Source of the DNA: Lenzites betulinus | Lineage: Eukaryota; Basidiomycota; Agaricomycetes; Polyporales; Polyporaceae | Length of the DNA: 64,000 nt | Assembly (NCBI GenBank): GCA_022264855.1 | Contig: JABYQU010000028.1 | Location: 310,001-374,000 of the forward strand | Reading direction: 5' to 3' | In this document: in pieces, positions 47,172 to 57,894 of the stretch | How positions within the stretch are numbered: position 1 is the stretch's first letter | Layout: each line of letters begins with the position of its first letter | The notes under the pieces: generated by a model | Seen by the model: only the letters and a program-made list of their open reading frames with translations | Database searches by the model: none | Told to the model about the DNA's origin: nothing | Made by a program: the position numbers and the translations under genes

Positions 47172-48178
47172 GATGGTTTGGGTGACGTGGATTGGCGGAC
47201 TGGTGCAGGGCTGGGGAGGTTTGTTGTCTGGACCCAGGGAGGGACCCAGGCTCTTTTATACACTGTGGAATCCCTGGGTAAACGTCTTGACGTGGCTGAC
47301 TGATCTCGCCTCGGAGGGGTCCGTTGTGGGTCGGCAGCCAGTTCGAGGCCAGTGGACCATTGGACGAAGAGCGATGCTTGTAGCAACATCTACCAGCTTC
47401 GATGGCGACATGCGGCCTTCCTCGAACGCTAGAATGCTGTTAATAATGGCATGTCATCGCCATGCAGTAAGGACTAAAGTACGAGTATGGGAGAATTGGC
47501 TGATCGACCGAGCGGATTGGTAATCTGCGCATGCGTATTGCTGCATGCTACGTATTATCACGCAGACTGGCGCACCGCACTTGCCGCTCTTTGGTTCTCC
47601 CGGGGTTCCTGCTCCGAAGGGACAGTCTGCGTCAGTGCGATACGCTTGATAAGACGATCCCTGCGGTACCTGCACTGACAGCCGGGCGGATGTGAACGCG
47701 TGGAAGGAAATGGCCCCAAATGGACGTGGGAGGTCGCTTTTTCGCAAGCGCATTCAGTTTGAGTCAAGGCGGAGGTTCCGGGCCCGCTGGCAGGTTGACA
47801 TAAACACCCCATCTCTCCTCCTCCAGTGGTTCGTCTCCGACGGCGGGTAGGTGGCAGATTGTACCACTGACATGTACATGAATCGACTAATGTTCAAAAT
47901 AATACGCTGACGGAGGTAAAATAGCGTGCACGTAGTCATGGCTAGCCTTCATGAAAAATATGAACATTGTCCACATACCATGCTAACACCCGGTGTCGAA
48001 AGTAGTCAATACTGGTAGTAGCTCGACAATATATGCCTCAAGCTATGCCTCGCTTGAAGGTAGTCGAAACACGCGTCTGAACCAACGACCGAGACGAAAC
48101 AGGAGAGACAGAGAAACAGAAAGAGGCGGAGAGAGTGAAGGACAGTGGGCGAGGGGGAAAGAGGGATATTGGTGGCGA
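47172..48178. other. Intergenic, upstream of OYE
   Basis: OYE promoter side and the 3' flank of the protease-like pseudogene. No exon is supported; purine-rich near 48085-48170. Confidence 0.45.
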
Positions 48179-48950
48179 TCAGAAGGCCTCGCGGTTGAAG
48201 TCGGCGTATACCGTGTACTTGAGCATGAGTTGGTCGGCGACCCACCAGGCAGGGGTGCCAAAGGTGACGTGGCTGGAGAGTGCCAGAGTGAAGGACAGCG
48301 AGCTGGCGGCCGTCGCCGGTGAAGACAAGAGACCCAGAGTCTCCCTTGGCGGAGAAGTTACCCGACGTCTTGGAGTAGTTGTAGATAGCGACCTCGATCG
48401 ACTCCTTGCCGAACTCGTCGCAGAGGTACGCCTCGAGCCCCGTGTACCGTCCGACGGTGAGGTCCGTCGTGTTGCCGTCCTTAGCGACTACGTACATGGC
48501 GTTTCCGGCATCGTCGTAGCAGTCGGGGTTGGCGAGGAGTTCGCGCGTGACGACACCGCGGATCTTGAGCTAGCGGTTGGAGGGGAACTTCAGGCCACTC
48601 GCAGTCGTGTCGTTGGGCCAAAACATCTTGTTCAGCTCGTGAGGCTCGAACTTGCTGCATGAAGAAAGCGAGAAACAAAACATAAAGGGTATTTAATGTC
48701 CATGTCGTCGAAGTGGAAAGAGAGAAAAAAACGCACCCAGGTCCACGACGTTGCCCTTGAAGCTGTCGTTGGTGAACTTGCTAGAGTCGAGCTCGAAGGT
48801 ACCGATATCGAGCGTGTAGCGGTTGGCGTCGACGTCGACAGCGATCTTAGAGGAGTCCACCACGTCACGCAGAAGACGCGTACGGCGCGGAGGCCCATGT
48901 AAGGACAATCCACTGGGCGACTTGCGTTCTAAATTAGCGAAACACACGGA
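48179..48950 (-). pseudogene. Broken trypsin-fold (GDSGS) protein gene, N-terminus missing
   Basis: The reading resembles Agaricomycete trypsin-like peptidase-fold proteins: SSKIAVDVDANRYTLDIGTF, SFKGNVVDLG, then SKFEPHELNKMFWPNDT, IRGVVTRELLANPDCYDD, VVAKDGNTTDLTVGRY, EAYLCDEFGKESIEVAIYNY, AKGDSGSLVFTGDGR (the serine-nucleophile motif) and, in another frame, SHVTFGTPAWWVADQLMLKY to stop TGA 48179-48181. Two defects are visible: an in-frame TAG at 48570-48572, where relatives have Gln or a similar residue, and a small deletion after the LAVLHSG segment (near 48290) that shifts the frame. The part that should carry His and Asp of a catalytic triad is not found upstream. Family naming is from memory of such proteins, not from a search. 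Confidence 0.65.
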
Positions 48951-49797
48951 TTCTTAGAAAAGACTCACATGTCTCTGAACCATCGCACAAGTGCCCGGAG
49001 GCAGCCGCACGAAGGCGGCTGGATATTCTAGACTTGTATATTGTGCAACATATGTAGGAAGCAGTATGGATGTGGGCGATGAGGACTGAGGCACCGTGCG
49101 CACGTACGCGCCGCAGGCGTAGGTATGCGACACACGTGTAACCGGCAGAACCAGGAGAAACAGAAAGAGACATGCAGAGAACGAGTCGAATCTTCTTGAG
49201 GGCCCTACAAGACATGGATAGAGGGAGAACGATGATGTGAAGCGTATATAGTGACAACACCCAATTGGTGGTATGGCATAGCAAGAAGAGACATGGGCAG
49301 GAGATACGGGCGCAAGCCGGGGGATAGAGGGTGATGGGATATAAGAGATGATGGACATTGGACGATGGACAGTGGCAGTGGCAATGGACAGTTCCGATAC
49401 ATGGTAGACAGAGCAATGGGATGACGATTACGATTTTAACCGTGGGGGTAGTATGTGCGAATGGTCGGGATGAACACGGTGACCGAAATGCAGGTTGAGA
49501 GGGAGTGGTATGGAGAGGTCCTTGAGCAACTAGATGGCAGCGTATTCTACTAGAAAACGAACAGCAAGGGTGAAAGACCGGCGGCGACGGAGGCCGAACG
49601 ACTACAAGATCTTACAGTAAAGGCGACAGCCCGTCCCGCGCACGCAAAGCATCATGGCTGGAACCGGAGGGTGGGGAGTAGAAGGAGTAGAGCAGAGGAG
49701 CAGAGCGGCACAGTCGGTAGGGCGAGGACAAGGGCGCGTAGGGGCGTAGCGCTGGGGCAATAACGCAATAAAGATACGGCGACATAGTGGCACAGAA
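48951..49797. other. Intergenic, pseudogene to CDH1 3' end
   Basis: No exon is supported. It contains a tract of degenerate short repeats (GGACA/GGCAATGG) at about 49350-49395 and probably the CDH1 3' UTR. Confidence 0.45.
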
Positions 49798-52014
49798 TCA
49801 ACGGATGAGCCGGCCGTAGTCGAGCTTGCTCTCCCGTTGTGCTTCATGGTTCTCCTTCTTCGGGAATGCGTTCCAAAAGCGCAGCGTCTCGTCTCCCGCC
49901 CCGGTCACGATGGTCTCCCCGTCTGGGCTCATGGCGAGATAGAGCACTCGGTGCGTGTGTCCCGTCAGGGAAGCGACCATGTCCAACGAGGGGTACTTCC
50001 AGATGCAAATTTGGTTCTGCGCCGTCGTCGAGGAGAACCCGTGCGTGGACACGATCTCATGTGATGTGAGCGACCAAGTCAGATTGCACACCTATCAACC
50101 AATTCAATTAGCGTCCTGGATCGCGGCCACGCGAGCTACCGATGCTTACCTGGCTGCCTGTGTCCAACTCGTTCAGCATTGTGCCGTTCTGGACGTTCCA
50201 GAAACGTATATGTTTGTCCGCCGTGCCGCCTCCGGTAGCCAGAACGCCAGTTACATGGGGATCCCATGCGAGCGCCTTGACCGCAGCGGTGTGCTCGTGG
50301 AACTTCCACAGTGGGGCATCGCCATCGTCCGCGCCACTCGGGCCTGCCGTACTGGAGCTCCCAGGCCCGCTAGCGCCGCGCCCGGGTGTCCCAAGTCCCC
50401 CAGGCCTCTTCGATCCTCGAAGGTCCCAGATGCACACTTTGTTGTCGTTGCCACCGCTCGCTAGCGTCGCCGCCTGGGGCCCGCCATCGCCACTCCATCG
50501 TAGTCCGCAGACCTCCTGTTTGTGACCTTGGCACTTCTTAAAGGGCCGACTGCCGGGCTCTCGGACGTCTCGGTGGTGAACCGAACGATCCCGCGATCCC
50601 GATGAAAGTATGTGCGAGTTCCAGGACAGTGCGCCTATTCGTTGGGTGTGCGCGCGCTCGTAGGTCCTGGTCAGCTGAAGCGTGCTGGCGTCGTATATGT
50701 GCAAACGGCCCGACAGCGTGCCCACTGCTAGCGAGGTACCCTGTAGCAATATGATGTCAGTAAGTGTGCAACAAAGAAAGTCTAGATAAGATTTGCGAGA
50801 TTGGGTGGCAGCAACCCAATCTGAGACAGCGTACTTCGGAGGCTCGATGATGGCGGTCAACGACAACAATCTGGTTCATGGCATGCACCTAATGTGGCTA
50901 AAGAGCAGGTACCACAGTCCGCCTTGGGTCAATGCAGCCGCTGGCTGATGCGTTGCTTTTGGAAGCCAGATGTCAATCGGATGCGCGGTGCCTTTGAATG
51001 TAACACGCTGCTGAAGAAACTAGTGTCTGCGCCATTGGTTGTTATAACCATACGGTCTTGTTGACGAATGCACCAGCATGTTACAACCAATCGGAATTGA
51101 CAGCTGACAACCTTTCTACCACCCACGCGTAGCATGACAGTCGTCCACAGATCTAACCTGCCCAAGACTCAACGGAGATGTGGTGAGGAAAGCGTGCCTA
51201 CCTTCTGTACCCAAGAAACTGAGCTGATGGTGTCGTGAACATCACCGAGGTCACAGAGTTTTGAGACTTGCGCGGTGTGGGCGGTCCAGAGATAGACGCA
51301 AGCCCCAAGTCCAACCCCGAGGACGTTCGTACTCGACCAGTCCACCAGATTGAGATAGAAGTCGTCTGCAAGCTCCGGGGCATCGAGAACACGATACGGC
51401 GTCTTGCAAACGCTACGCAGCTGTCGTCTAGGGCTCTCCAGCAAGTGGCGACTCTCTGCTCGAACCGGGCTCATCGAGTAAGCCTCGTCGTTTGGCACAT
51501 CCAAGCGCCTAGAAGGGGTGACTGGGTTCGAACGTGAAGGGGAGCTGAAGGCGAAGAGCCGTCGACGCGTTGGGGTGGTTGGGAGGGTTGAGGTTGAAGC
51601 CGCTGGCTGACGTACAGGCGATCCGGAGCGTTGTGGCGACGATGGGGTGACCTCCGTGTGTAGAATGGAATTGAACATCGCGTTGGCTTGTTCTTTGAGC
51701 GCGTCGGATTCGGTGGGGATCATGCGATTCTTCGAGGGCGTAGAAGGCGTCGCTCCGTCCATGAGGTGGTAGGATGTGCGCATGTCCCCCGCGTCGCGCG
51801 AGGGAACGAATCGATCCCCGTAATCTCTGTGAGCGGCGCGCTCGGGCGACTCTGGTGTCGCGCCTTCGCTCGTTGTGGGGCGCGAATCGAGGGAGGGAGT
51901 GGAACCAGGAGCGACGCCGAACGCGGGCGTGAACCGCGCGCGATGCTTCCGTGGGCTGTCTTCATCTGCGCCGCGGAGGCGTTTGCCAAACGGGGAGTTC
52001 TTCAGGCCGGACAT
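49798..52014 (-). CDS. CDH1: APC/C activator of the Cdh1/Fizzy-related type (WD40)
   Basis: Cdh1 recruits substrates to the anaphase-promoting complex at mitotic exit and in G1. Exon 1 (52014-51202) encodes a disordered N-terminus with the C-box DRFVPSR, several TP/SP sites for CDK control, and the start of the propeller [18 protein letters not shown] 461-nt intron (50741-51201) follows. Exon 2 has the WD repeats [51 protein letters not shown] with a long Gly/Pro insert, and [13 protein letters not shown]. The last exon includes [20 protein letters not shown] and ends GRLIR, the C-terminal IR tail that binds the APC/C. About 590 residues. Cdc20 is less likely, given the C-box context and the relative order. 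Confidence 0.92.
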
Positions 52015-52307
52015 TGGGATGCGTGCGGTTATGGGCTGTCGCGAGCGAGTGTAGTGAGAGCGTCGAGCAGATGGAGAAGTTCAGACGGAAGCTAGCATGA
52101 GCGAGTGGTGGTCGAAGAGCAAGTTAAAGCAGTGGCGACTGCTGACCGTTCCCTGCTCGCGCGTCGCGTTTCAAGCGCCGACACCGCATTTCGGACTCCG
52201 AAAGCGGATCTGCGGCCCAGCGATTGGATGACACGGGGCGGAGTTGGAAACCCCACCTTGTTCCGCAACCCCCATCGGCCTACCGCCCGCCACCGGATGG
52301 ACCGACC
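52015..52307. promoter_or_regulatory. Short divergent promoter between CDH1 and SPT7
   Basis: Only 293 bp separate the two starts (52014 on -, 52308 on +). No TATA box is seen. Confidence 0.5.
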
Positions 52308-55300
52308 ATGAACGTACGTCCGCGAGCCATCCAGCCTCAATGTTGGCCGCTAACGTCGTCGGCGCATAGAACCTGCTCAGGACTCTCACCGCGAGCCGGG
52401 TCAAGTCCTCGTTACCGGAATCCGAGCTCAAGTTACTCTTAAGCGCCGTCAAGGAGACCCGGGTGAGTGTATAGCACGCGTGACCCCACACTCTTCCTCA
52501 CGCCCAAGCAGCGAGTAGCCAGCGATGCCGGAAAGCTTGCAGACGCGTTCTATGACTCCCTCGAGGGTCTCCTCGTCGACCTCCGCACAGTAACGATGGT
52601 GCGAGTTCAGCCACCGGAACGCTCGCACGTGCACTGACTCGCGCTCAGGATAACCGAGATGCGGAGGCTTTCCTCAAGCCGGTGGCCAAGTCGGAGGTTC
52701 CCGATTATTATGACAGTACGTTCCTCCTTCAAGCACGCGCACGTAGCAGCCTCATCGTTTCCCAGTCATCTCTACGCCGATGGACTTGCAGACGATGCTG
52801 AGGAAAGTGAAGTCGCGGCATTATAAGTCTAAGAAGGAGTTCAAGGACGACCTTGACCTTATATGGTCGAACTGCTTCACGTACAATGCAACGGAGGTGA
52901 GTGCCGTGCAAGCCTCCTACGGCAATGGATCAAGGTCCGCCCGTCGCGGCACGTCCTCTCCGCCAAAACCTCGTTCCTACCATCCTCCCCCCGACTTGCC
53001 TTCTCATCCCACGGAATTTCAGGACCATCCACTCCGTCAGTGCGCCAGCCGTCTGAAGGTCAAGGCAGAGAGACTCCTGAAGAATATCACGGATCTCAAA
53101 GAACGCGCTGACCCCATTATACCTGGTGAAGTACCTGTGCGCGGCATCACCCCACGAGTCAATGGTGTGTCCCTCAATGGCCACAACCGCACTGCTCCTG
53201 GTTTGTCCTTTCGTTCCCCGAGTCCAACCAAGCAGTCGGCACTGCTTCCCGGACAGTCGAAGAAGATTCAACGGGACATGACCTTTCCGGAGTCCTCGGC
53301 TATCGTTCGTACCCCTGCGACAATGGCGACATTCCAGCAATTGGACAGAGATGTGGACGCATTTCTGGCTCACCAACTGTCTCCGAAAAGCCACGCGCCA
53401 CCGCCACCCGACCTGAAGCAGCGTTTGCTCCGGTATGCGGTCATTGACGATGAAGGGGACAGCGTTACCGGTGGGATGTTGAGCACTATAGACGGAGATG
53501 TAGGCGCGAAACGGAAACTGTGAGTACAAGGTCTGTCTGATAGTACAATCCCTAACCTTATAGTAGAAATGGCTTCGTCGACGATCGGCCGCGCAAGCGC
53601 GCGAGAACACAAAGCCCAATAGACAAGGATGTTGCCGAGCTTTGGTGGGATGCCATGCGCTCTGACGAAATGGTCGGCAATGGCCTACCTAGTCTCGTGC
53701 ATGCCTCATCCCACTCGTCCGCTTCTACCCCTTCCTCTCCCTCCAATAATCATCTGCGACGCGCCTCTCGTCGGAAGAAGAAGGCGGAAAAGGATACTTC
53801 GAATACGCTGTTGTTCCACATGAACAACAACATCCGTACTCTGCGACGGGTTCGCACGACGCACGCTAAGTATTCCGCGCTCATCCAGAGTGCAGAGGAA
53901 AACGGCGGCTACGCGCCACCGCCCGTTCCGGACGCCGCAGAAGAGCTGGACGACGTGGTGGATGAACGACCCTGGAAGCCACCGGGCGGCGGATTGGAGT
54001 TAGGTGCCGAGAACGCGGACGATTGCTTGCATTGGATGGGGACCAAGGTTCTGGAGCACGCAGGTTTCCAAGGTGAGTGACAATGATCAATGTATATATG
54101 TGTACAAATAGACGTCTTACGGGCCTTGGTAGGTGCATCGAAGATATCTCTGGACGTCCTTACGAGTGTCACTGCTGAATATCTATTTAACGTGGGGCGG
54201 ACAATTCGATTCATGTGTGACAAGTACGGGAATAAGATGACCGCCGAGGTACGCAACTATCGCTTGTGAGGAGCAAGCTCTGACCTATCACTTTCAGGAA
54301 ATCATCCTTCACACCTTGTTTGAGAGTGGTATCACGCAAATCAGCGATCTTGAACGGTACATCAAGGATGATGTTGTTCGTTATGGCGGACGTCTCGCCG
54401 ACATCGAGAAGAAGCTTGGCAATGTTTACCGCGAAGCTGTTAGTGTCATAAAAGTTTGCCATTTTTTCACATCTCATAATCATTACAGACCACCGAAGAA
54501 GCTTGGGACGACGATGCCCTCTTTCGTATGGAAAACGAAGAGGAGGACGGCGAATTCGTTATGTGCGTCGCTCATCTATGTCATATGTGTAGCCTGCTCA
54601 CCCATAATTTTGTAGGGGCAATTTCGCCGAGTCCTTTGGCGAGGATTTCCTTGGTCTCAAAGAGCTCGGTATCGCGGACGAGTTTGGTCTCGCAAGTCTT
54701 TCTATACCCAAGCGGCTGCTCAAGGGCAAGGGCAAGGGCGTCAAAGAGGATCCTTCAGTGTGCGTGCTCGTCCTGGCGTGTCACATAAATGTCGTGTAGG
54801 GCTAACTTGTCATCTGCAGTGCGAAACCGAAGGAACCCCCTCCGCCTTTTCCTCCACCGCCACCATTTATACCCTTCGACTCCACTATGGTCGACAATCA
54901 GATCGGCCTCCTCAAGCCGTTCTACCACTCACGAATATCCGACATATCGACGTCCCTTGCTATGCCTCCTCCCCCCGCATTTCCGCCCGGCTTACATCCC
55001 TCAACCCTCGGCGGGCCAGCTCCTCCCTCATCACTACAACTCGCGTCAGGCTCCGACGCGCCGCCAATCATCTTGCCAGACGATGCCCCCACTCCATCGC
55101 ATGCGAAAATCGGACCGCTCGGGACGATCAACAAGGCTACCCCAGCGGCCAACGCGGCGAAGAAGAAAAGCAAAGCCAAACCTCCGGCGCCTGGCGGCCC
55201 CCCACCTCCGCCCCCTCCTGCTTTCGGCGGTGCGCCCCAGGGCTCGTCAGACATGGGCGACGTGAAGGCGGACTACCCGAGTGCTCCGCCGCTCATGGCG

Positions 55301-55414
55301 TCGTCGAGCAGCAACGGGGACACGGGCAAGAAGGGGAAGGGGTCTGGCACGCCGGGCAAGAAGAAGGCGAAGATCGCGGAGGCGTTCGCGCCGGTGGTCA
55401 TGGCTAGCGCGTAG
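52308..55414 (+). CDS. SPT7: SAGA complex subunit Spt7-like, bromodomain and histone-fold protein
   Basis: Start at 52308 (ATG AAC, then an intron), leading to NLLRTLTASRVKSS. The bromodomain spans several exons: RDAEAFLKPVAKSEVPDYYD, then TPMDLQTMLRKVKSRHYKSK, DDLDLIWSNCFTYNATE and RQCASRLKVKAERLLKNI. A charged, Ser-rich middle includes ELWWDAMRSDEMVGNGLP and TLRRVRTTHAKYSAL. The histone-fold region follows in ASKISLDVLTSVTAEYLFNV, IRFMCDKYGNKMTAEEIILH and TLFESGITQISDLERYIKDD. The end is Pro-rich (PPPPFPPPPPF and more), then Lys-rich, closing KIAEAFAPVVMASA. Spt7 is the scaffold of the SAGA coactivator. About 860 residues and a dozen exons; the N-terminus is short compared with yeast Spt7. 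Confidence 0.9.
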
Positions 55415-55915
55415 GCCCTGGCGGGAGTATGTTGTATTATCTTTGGGACATGCAATTGCGGAACATATGTAGCTGTATCATTATTCGTTGCTCGCGTGTT
55501 GCGGTGTCCTCTCCCCCATCCATGTGCATCCTCGCGATCGTGGGGGATAGATATCTAGATACTCTAGCGCAAGACGCTTCACCACCTGCTTGCCCCCAAC
55601 TTGACCCTTACGCGCGGTACGAGGCGAGAGATCGCATTCAGCTCAAAGTCGACATCTCAGTACGTCCATTGCTGAGCCTTGCCGAGCCTCACAGAGCGCA
55701 GACACTGGCAGACCAAAGAGATACAAGGCGAATATGGCAAAACAGCGGTGCAACGAAGGTCACGTGCCAGAGCGTTAAAGCCACTATAAAGCCGATTCCT
55801 GGTAGAATCGGAACTCACTCTTTCCGTCAGCCACCATTTCCTCTTCCTCGTAATTTCTTCCAAAAGCGACGCCTTCAAGGACGAGAAATATTACTGTAGC
55901 GTTTACATCTCCATC
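55415..55915. promoter_or_regulatory. Intergenic, SPT7 to the next gene
   Basis: A CACGTG box at about 55762 and a CTATAAAG element at about 55791, 120 bp before the next start, look like promoter parts. No exon is supported. Confidence 0.45.
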
Positions 55916-57510
55916 ATGATATTTCGGTCCGCGATACATGAGGGCCACGTCGAGTCTTCTCAAGACCTGATCGTCCTATGCCACGCCGAGGAACGCGTCC
56001 TAGTTGCTCTCCCAAAGTCGTTCGAGGTACATGGCATGCTTCAGACAGTTCTTTGGTACTAACGACGCGTCGTAGGACGCGCAAACCTGCGCGGCGGACG
56101 TGTTCAACCTGGAAGGCAACATAATGTTCGAAACGAACGAACTGGCTGGCTCTGCTGGAGTCCCCGTGCGCATTCACCGCACAGCTTGGGAGGGCATCGG
56201 CCGGGTTCTCTCATGTGTCACCGTACGCGCTGTTCCCGCCGAAGAATCTGCGCCGAAGCCCACAGCGGCGGCGGAGACCTCAATGTCCCATATTTCAACT
56301 CAGAAAAGCGTTGCTATTCCCAGTATTCGCCCAATGCATGTACCCAGCATGGCGTCAAGCTCGAATGCCTTTGACCTTCCCTCCGCGGCTACAAGGGGGA
56401 TACAAAACCGCGTAGTCACACCGACAGCTAGTTCCGCCAACGCCAGCAGGAACGTGTCCAAAGCGTCAGCGTCCAAGACGGCTCAGCTCACGCCAAAGGC
56501 TACGGTACCTCCCAAGAACGTCCTATCCAGGGCACTCAGCTCTTCGAAGCCGCCGCCTTACGTGCAGACACCCGAGCAAAGCACCGATGAAGAAGAGGAA
56601 GAGGAAATTCGGATTATTTCCCCGATCAAGAAACGCGTGGCCCGCCCACGCGTTCTCTCCGACTACGGCTTAGCAGACCCGGATGACGAACCTGCAGACA
56701 CGATCTCTGCCCGTAGATCAGAGATTGCAGAGGAGGAAGAGGCGGAGGAGTACGACGAGCTCGATGACGCGGAATACATCAGTGCTGCTCCCCCAGTGGT
56801 GAAGACGCCGCTGTCCTCTCAGAGTACGCAGACGCGAGGGCTGTCGGCAGCCAAGCCGGCCTCTTCTCGGGGTGGGAGCCGGCCGCTGGTGCAACTTGAC
56901 GCTTTGCCTTCGACGTTGCGAACCTCGGACCGTGCGCCGTCGCCCCAGGTCAAACTCGAGAAGGCGCCAGCGAAGCTTGCGGCGCCGGCGTCTCAAGGTG
57001 ATGCGCCTCTGCCGGAACGACTGGAAGGCCCAACTGACCATGTGTTCTTTGTTATGCAGATGTGACCCCGAGCCAGTCGCAGGGGAAGAGCGATGAGAGC
57101 TTCGTGATCATGATTGAATACAACGACGACCCCGAGAGCCGCTCGCTGTTCAAGACGCGCGGCCGGCATATGGTGAGCAAGGTGCTCATGCAGGCCTGTC
57201 GCACCTTCGGCATCGAGGACTACTACGACAGGTATGCAGCCCGTCACTCGAAGTGCTGGACCCGACCACTGACGGGGACGTTGGGCCTTCTGACAGTGCG
57301 CGATTGATACTGCTGGTCGAAGCTGACGGCGATGTGGAGGGGGAGACCGTGGTTTACCGCGCGGTGTGCAACCGTAATGAGACTATGGCTGAGGCGGGCT
57401 CGGAGCGGGATGCGCGGTTCGTAGTGGAGATCGTGGATGGCGACGACAACGCTTGTAAGCTGTTGGGTAATTCAATGTGCGCGCCGAAGGCTTACCATGA
57501 TGATATCTAG
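55916..57510 (+). CDS. Unnamed protein, possible ubiquitin-like C-terminal domain
   Basis: Exon 1 (55916 to about 56026) begins MIFRSAIHEGHVESSQDLIV and LCHAEERVLVALPKSFE; exon 2 continues with DAQTCAADVFNLEGNIMFET and a compact first domain to residue 105. A long disordered middle follows (Ser/Pro/Ala, with EEEEEIRIISPIKKR). After an intron (about 57000-57058) the C-terminal domain reads ESFVIMIEYNDDPESRSLFK, HMVSKVLMQACRTFGI, SARLILLVEADGD and ETMAEAGSERDARFVVEIVD, ending at 57510. The strand-helix-strand order and the final ETMAEAG..ARFVVE resemble SUMO-like domains of the Rad60/Esc2 type. That is an inference from pattern only. About 470 residues. Confidence 0.7.
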
Positions 57511-57894
57511 AGTCTCGCTAGAGCGAATACATCCTCGCCGGGGCGGCTTTCGGCTGTCCAACGTATCGGGGATGTATCTAGGATATATCCTGGTCGTAAT
57601 GGGTAGGGGTCGACTGTGAGGATGTGGAGCTACAGCATCATGATTATGTCACATTTACGAGGCAGTGAAGAGCCAACCCTTAACGTTTTACGAATTCGAG
57701 ATGACGAGGGGTGCCTCCATGGAATTGGAAGACACTGCCAGTAGTCCTACAGAGCTCGCCTTCAATGGAACGTGTGTGGCTGTTCGATTGAACGACGACT
57801 CGGAGAGTGCGGCCGAGAAGATACAACCGAAGCCGTAGGTGTAACAACAGGTCAACCTCCACACATCTTTGCCGATATGCGTGATGTCCCAGCA
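57511..57894. other. Intergenic, converging 3' ends
   Basis: I looked here for a carrier-protein (DSL) motif that would continue the adenylating enzyme and did not find one. Nothing else is supported. Confidence 0.45.

Noticed and set aside
55429..55899. 156-codon open frame on + after SPT7
   Set aside because: It lies in the promoter stretch of the next gene, with a TATA-like element inside it, and shows no protein features.
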